A DNA stretch of 8,009 nucleotides, from contig PAPL01000069.1 in the NCBI GenBank assembly GCA_002708885.1, positions 1-8,009 of the forward strand, read 5' to 3'. This document shows, piece by piece, positions 6,258 to 8,009 of this stretch. A model generated the notes under the pieces. It searched no databases, had not been told where the DNA came from, and saw only the letters and a list, made by a program, of their open reading frames with translations. The stretch is from Verrucomicrobiales bacterium. GTDB lineage: Bacteria; Verrucomicrobiota; Verrucomicrobiia; Verrucomicrobiales; DEV007. Position numbers and translations under genes: made by a program. Numbering within the stretch: position 1 is the first letter of the stretch; the number at the start of each line of letters is the position of its first letter.

Positions 6258-7649
6258 ATGCTTTCTGTTTGTGGCAGTTCCTCAATGGGCAGGCGAGATT
6301 TTCTTCGCGTCGGAGGCTTAGGCATTGGGGGTCTGACACTCACCGATTTATTGAAAGTAAAGGCCATTGCTACGGAGCAGGGGATTCCAGTCAAGGACAA
6401 GGCAGTCGTTTTTCTGTTCATGCATGGGGGTCCTCCACAGACGGAGACATTTGATCCCAAAATGGATGCGCCGGACGGGGTCCGTAGTGCCATTGGCGAG
6501 GTCAAGACTAACATCCCCGGGGTCACTTTCGGATCGACGCTCAAAGGCTTAGCGGGATTAGCGGACAAATTATCGATAGTCAGGTCCTTTACCACAGGGA
6601 ACGGAAACCATGACATCAAGCCGATAGTCGGAAACACTTCACTAGGTGCAAATATAGGATCTATTTATTCTAGAGTTGCGGGACCGAACCGGACAGACAG
6701 TGGGATGCCGACTAATGTTGCGCTTTTTCCCAGGGCCGTGGTTCCGGAAGCACAGGAAAGAAATAAAAATTTTGGAAAGTTTGTTTCCACCGGATCTATC
6801 GGAAGTTCGTATGCTCCATTTGTTCCCGGAGGTTCCGGGAATCTGCAACAGGACATGGTACTTTCCATTCCTGAGCCCAGATTGAATGACCGAAGGAGTC
6901 TCCTTGGGAGTGTGGATTCTCTGCGTCGTCGGGTCGATCAGACGGGCAGACTTGATGAAGTCAGTGGTTTTCAGCAACAGGCATTTGATACGATCCTTGG
7001 TGGGGTTGCCGGAGCCTTTGATCTGTCCTCGGAGGATCCCAGAACCATAGAGCGCTATGACACTGCCCCGTTAGTTCCTTATTCATCAATTCGGAAGGTC
7101 TGGAATAACCATAAAAATTACCGCGACCATGTAAATTCCTTGGGCAAACTTATGCTCATGGCCAGACGTTTAGTTGAACGGGGCTGTGGATTTGTTACGG
7201 TCACGACGAACTTTGTGTGGGACTTTCATGCTGACCAGAACAATGCGACCGTGACTGAGGGAATGCATTACGTTGGCCAGCCTTTTGATCATGCAGTTTC
7301 TGCCTTCATTGAAGATATTCATGACAGGGGATTGCAGGATAAGGTGCTCCTAGTCTGTTGCGGAGAAATGGGGAGGAATCCTAAGATTAATAAGAATGGG
7401 GGCCGTGATCATTGGGGAAAATTGGCTCCTCTTATGCTTTCCGGAGGAGGGTTCAATCATGGACAAATTATAGGGGAGTCGACTCGGGACGGAGGTGAGC
7501 CTAACAGTGATCCTGTCACAATGAATAATCTTCTTGGCACCGTGATGCATTCATTACTCGATGTGGGTGAAGTCCGTTTAATGGAGAATATTCCGGGCAA
7601 AGTGAAGTCATTAATCGCTGATTCGGTACCGATTAAAAATCTTTCATAA
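6258..7649 (+). CDS. DUF1501 family protein with Tat signal
   Basis: With the ATG at 6258 the protein has 463 residues, the family's usual size. The start is chosen because the sequence then opens MLSVCG, like other family members, and leads straight to a twin-arginine signal, GRRDFLRVGGLGIGGLTL (11-28), implying folded export to the periplasm. A TTG at 6234, preceded by AAGG, would add only eight residues. Family hallmarks are clear: VVFLFMHGGPPQTETFDPK (50-68), SFTTGNGNHD (110-119), CGEMGRNP about 365-375 and GRDHW (382-386). DUF1501 is distantly like the alkaline phosphatase/sulfatase superfamily, with conserved His/Asp residues that could bind metal, but its reaction is not established. 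It is common in Planctomycetota and Verrucomicrobiota, often beside DUF1549/DUF1553 cytochrome-domain genes; no such partner is visible here. It shares a control region with the divergent oxidoreductase operon and is followed after 44 bases by an EF-hand gene on the same strand. Confidence 0.93.
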   Translation: MLSVCGSSSMGRRDFLRVGGLGIGGLTLTDLLKVKAIATEQGIPVKDKAVVFLFMHGGPPQTETFDPKMDAPDGVRSAIGEVKTNIPGVTFGSTLKGLAGLADKLSIVRSFTTGNGNHDIKPIVGNTSLGANIGSIYSRVAGPNRTDSGMPTNVALFPRAVVPEAQERNKNFGKFVSTGSIGSSYAPFVPGGSGNLQQDMVLSIPEPRLNDRRSLLGSVDSLRRRVDQTGRLDEVSGFQQQAFDTILGGVAGAFDLSSEDPRTIERYDTAPLVPYSSIRKVWNNHKNYRDHVNSLGKLMLMARRLVERGCGFVTVTTNFVWDFHADQNNATVTEGMHYVGQPFDHAVSAFIEDIHDRGLQDKVLLVCCGEMGRNPKINKNGGRDHWGKLAPLMLSGGGFNHGQIIGESTRDGGEPNSDPVTMNNLLGTVMHSLLDVGEVRLMENIPGKVKSLIADSVPIKNLS

Positions 7650-7693
7650 GTATTTGGGTGGGATTTTTTTGCCAGAAGTGCATAATACTGGCC

Positions 7694-8009
7694 ATGAAAA
7701 AAAGTATTAATTTAATTACTCTCCTCAGTATTTTTGTAGTTCTTTTTTCTGGTCCTGTTTTTGCGGCCGAAGAAGAAAAGAAGAAACCAGCAAAGAAGCC
7801 AACCAAGTCAGCGGCTGAGCGTTTTGCCAAGTTCGACAAGAACAGTGATGGGAGCCTTTCGCTTGATGAGCTCAAAGCAAATCCTTATTTCAAAGATAAG
7901 CCGGAAATTGCAGCTAGGAACTTTAAACGTAGAGACAAGAACGGTGACGGAAAATTAAGTAAGGAGGAGTTTGCGGCCAAGCAACAGCCCAAAAAGAAGA
8001 AAGGTGACG
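7694..8009 (+). CDS. Small secreted EF-hand protein, cut at the right edge
   Basis: An ATG at 7694 opens 105 codons with no stop before the window ends. The N-terminus is a classical signal peptide (MKKS, hydrophobic 7-21, cleavage after VFA at 24). A Lys/Glu/Pro-rich linker (26-40) follows. Two canonical 12-residue EF-hand loops come next: DKNSDGSLSLDE (48-59) and DKNGDGKLSKEE (81-92), both with the Asp/Asn/Asp ligands at positions 1, 3 and 5 and Glu at 12. The visible end is Lys-rich (KQQPKKKKGD), so the true C-terminus is probably near. Small exported EF-hand proteins of this kind are numerous in PVC bacteria; they bind calcium, but specific roles are mostly unknown. It lies 44 bases after the DUF1501 gene with no hairpin terminator between, so cotranscription is possible. 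No good Shine-Dalgarno precedes it. Confidence 0.85.
   Translation, partial: MKKSINLITLLSIFVVLFSGPVFAAEEEKKKPAKKPTKSAAERFAKFDKNSDGSLSLDELKANPYFKDKPEIAARNFKRRDKNGDGKLSKEEFAAKQQPKKKKGD

Noticed and set aside
7650..7693. Possible terminator at the T-run after the DUF1501 gene
   Set aside because: The seven-T run at 7664-7670 is not preceded by an inverted repeat able to form a stable stem.
1..8009. Search for CRISPR arrays, tRNAs, insertion sequences or att sites
   Set aside because: No regularly spaced direct repeats, cloverleaf-like sequences, transposase frames or flanking terminal repeats were seen; nothing suggests a mobile element in this window.

Overview
The window looks like a chromosomal segment from a PVC-superphylum bacterium, most likely a Verrucomicrobiota or Planctomycetota member from an aquatic habitat. 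This rests on gene families rather than any marker gene: a membrane-anchored squalene-cyclase-repeat protein, a ThuA plus 'Pirellula/Verrucomicrobium-type' dehydrogenase fusion with HEAT repeats, a Gfo/Idh/MocA oxidoreductase, a Tat-exported DUF1501 protein and a small secreted EF-hand protein. All are typical of these phyla. There are no rRNA, tRNA, CRISPR or insertion-sequence features that I can support.

Layout. Positions 1-664 (minus strand) hold the N-terminal part of a single-pass membrane protein that runs off the left edge. A 221-base divergent spacer carries a good minus-strand promoter. Next, on the plus strand (886-1413), is a small lipoprotein of unrecognised family. It ends exactly where a two-gene minus-strand operon ends (1414-6120): the upstream gene is a Gfo/Idh/MocA oxidoreductase, the downstream gene a 1188-residue exported multidomain protein, with only 12 bases between them. 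A 137-base divergent control region (6121-6257) contains two neighbouring palindromes and a perfect -10 box. It separates that operon from a plus-strand pair: a DUF1501 protein (6258-7649) and an EF-hand protein that is cut by the right edge (7694-8009).

How the genes may work together. The Gfo/Idh/MocA-ThuA pair recalls the ThuA/ThuB pair of rhizobia, which oxidises disaccharides to 3-keto derivatives. Here the ThuA module is fused to a beta-propeller, HEAT repeats, a carbohydrate-binding-like beta-sandwich and a C-terminal azurin-type copper domain. The expected c-type haem motif is absent. The operon therefore suggests sugar or polysaccharide-fragment oxidation in or at the periplasm, with copper rather than haem as electron outlet; this role is inference. 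The most notable items are this fusion, the altered EKP motif of the oxidoreductase, and the 15-base perfect palindrome positioned to control the operon.
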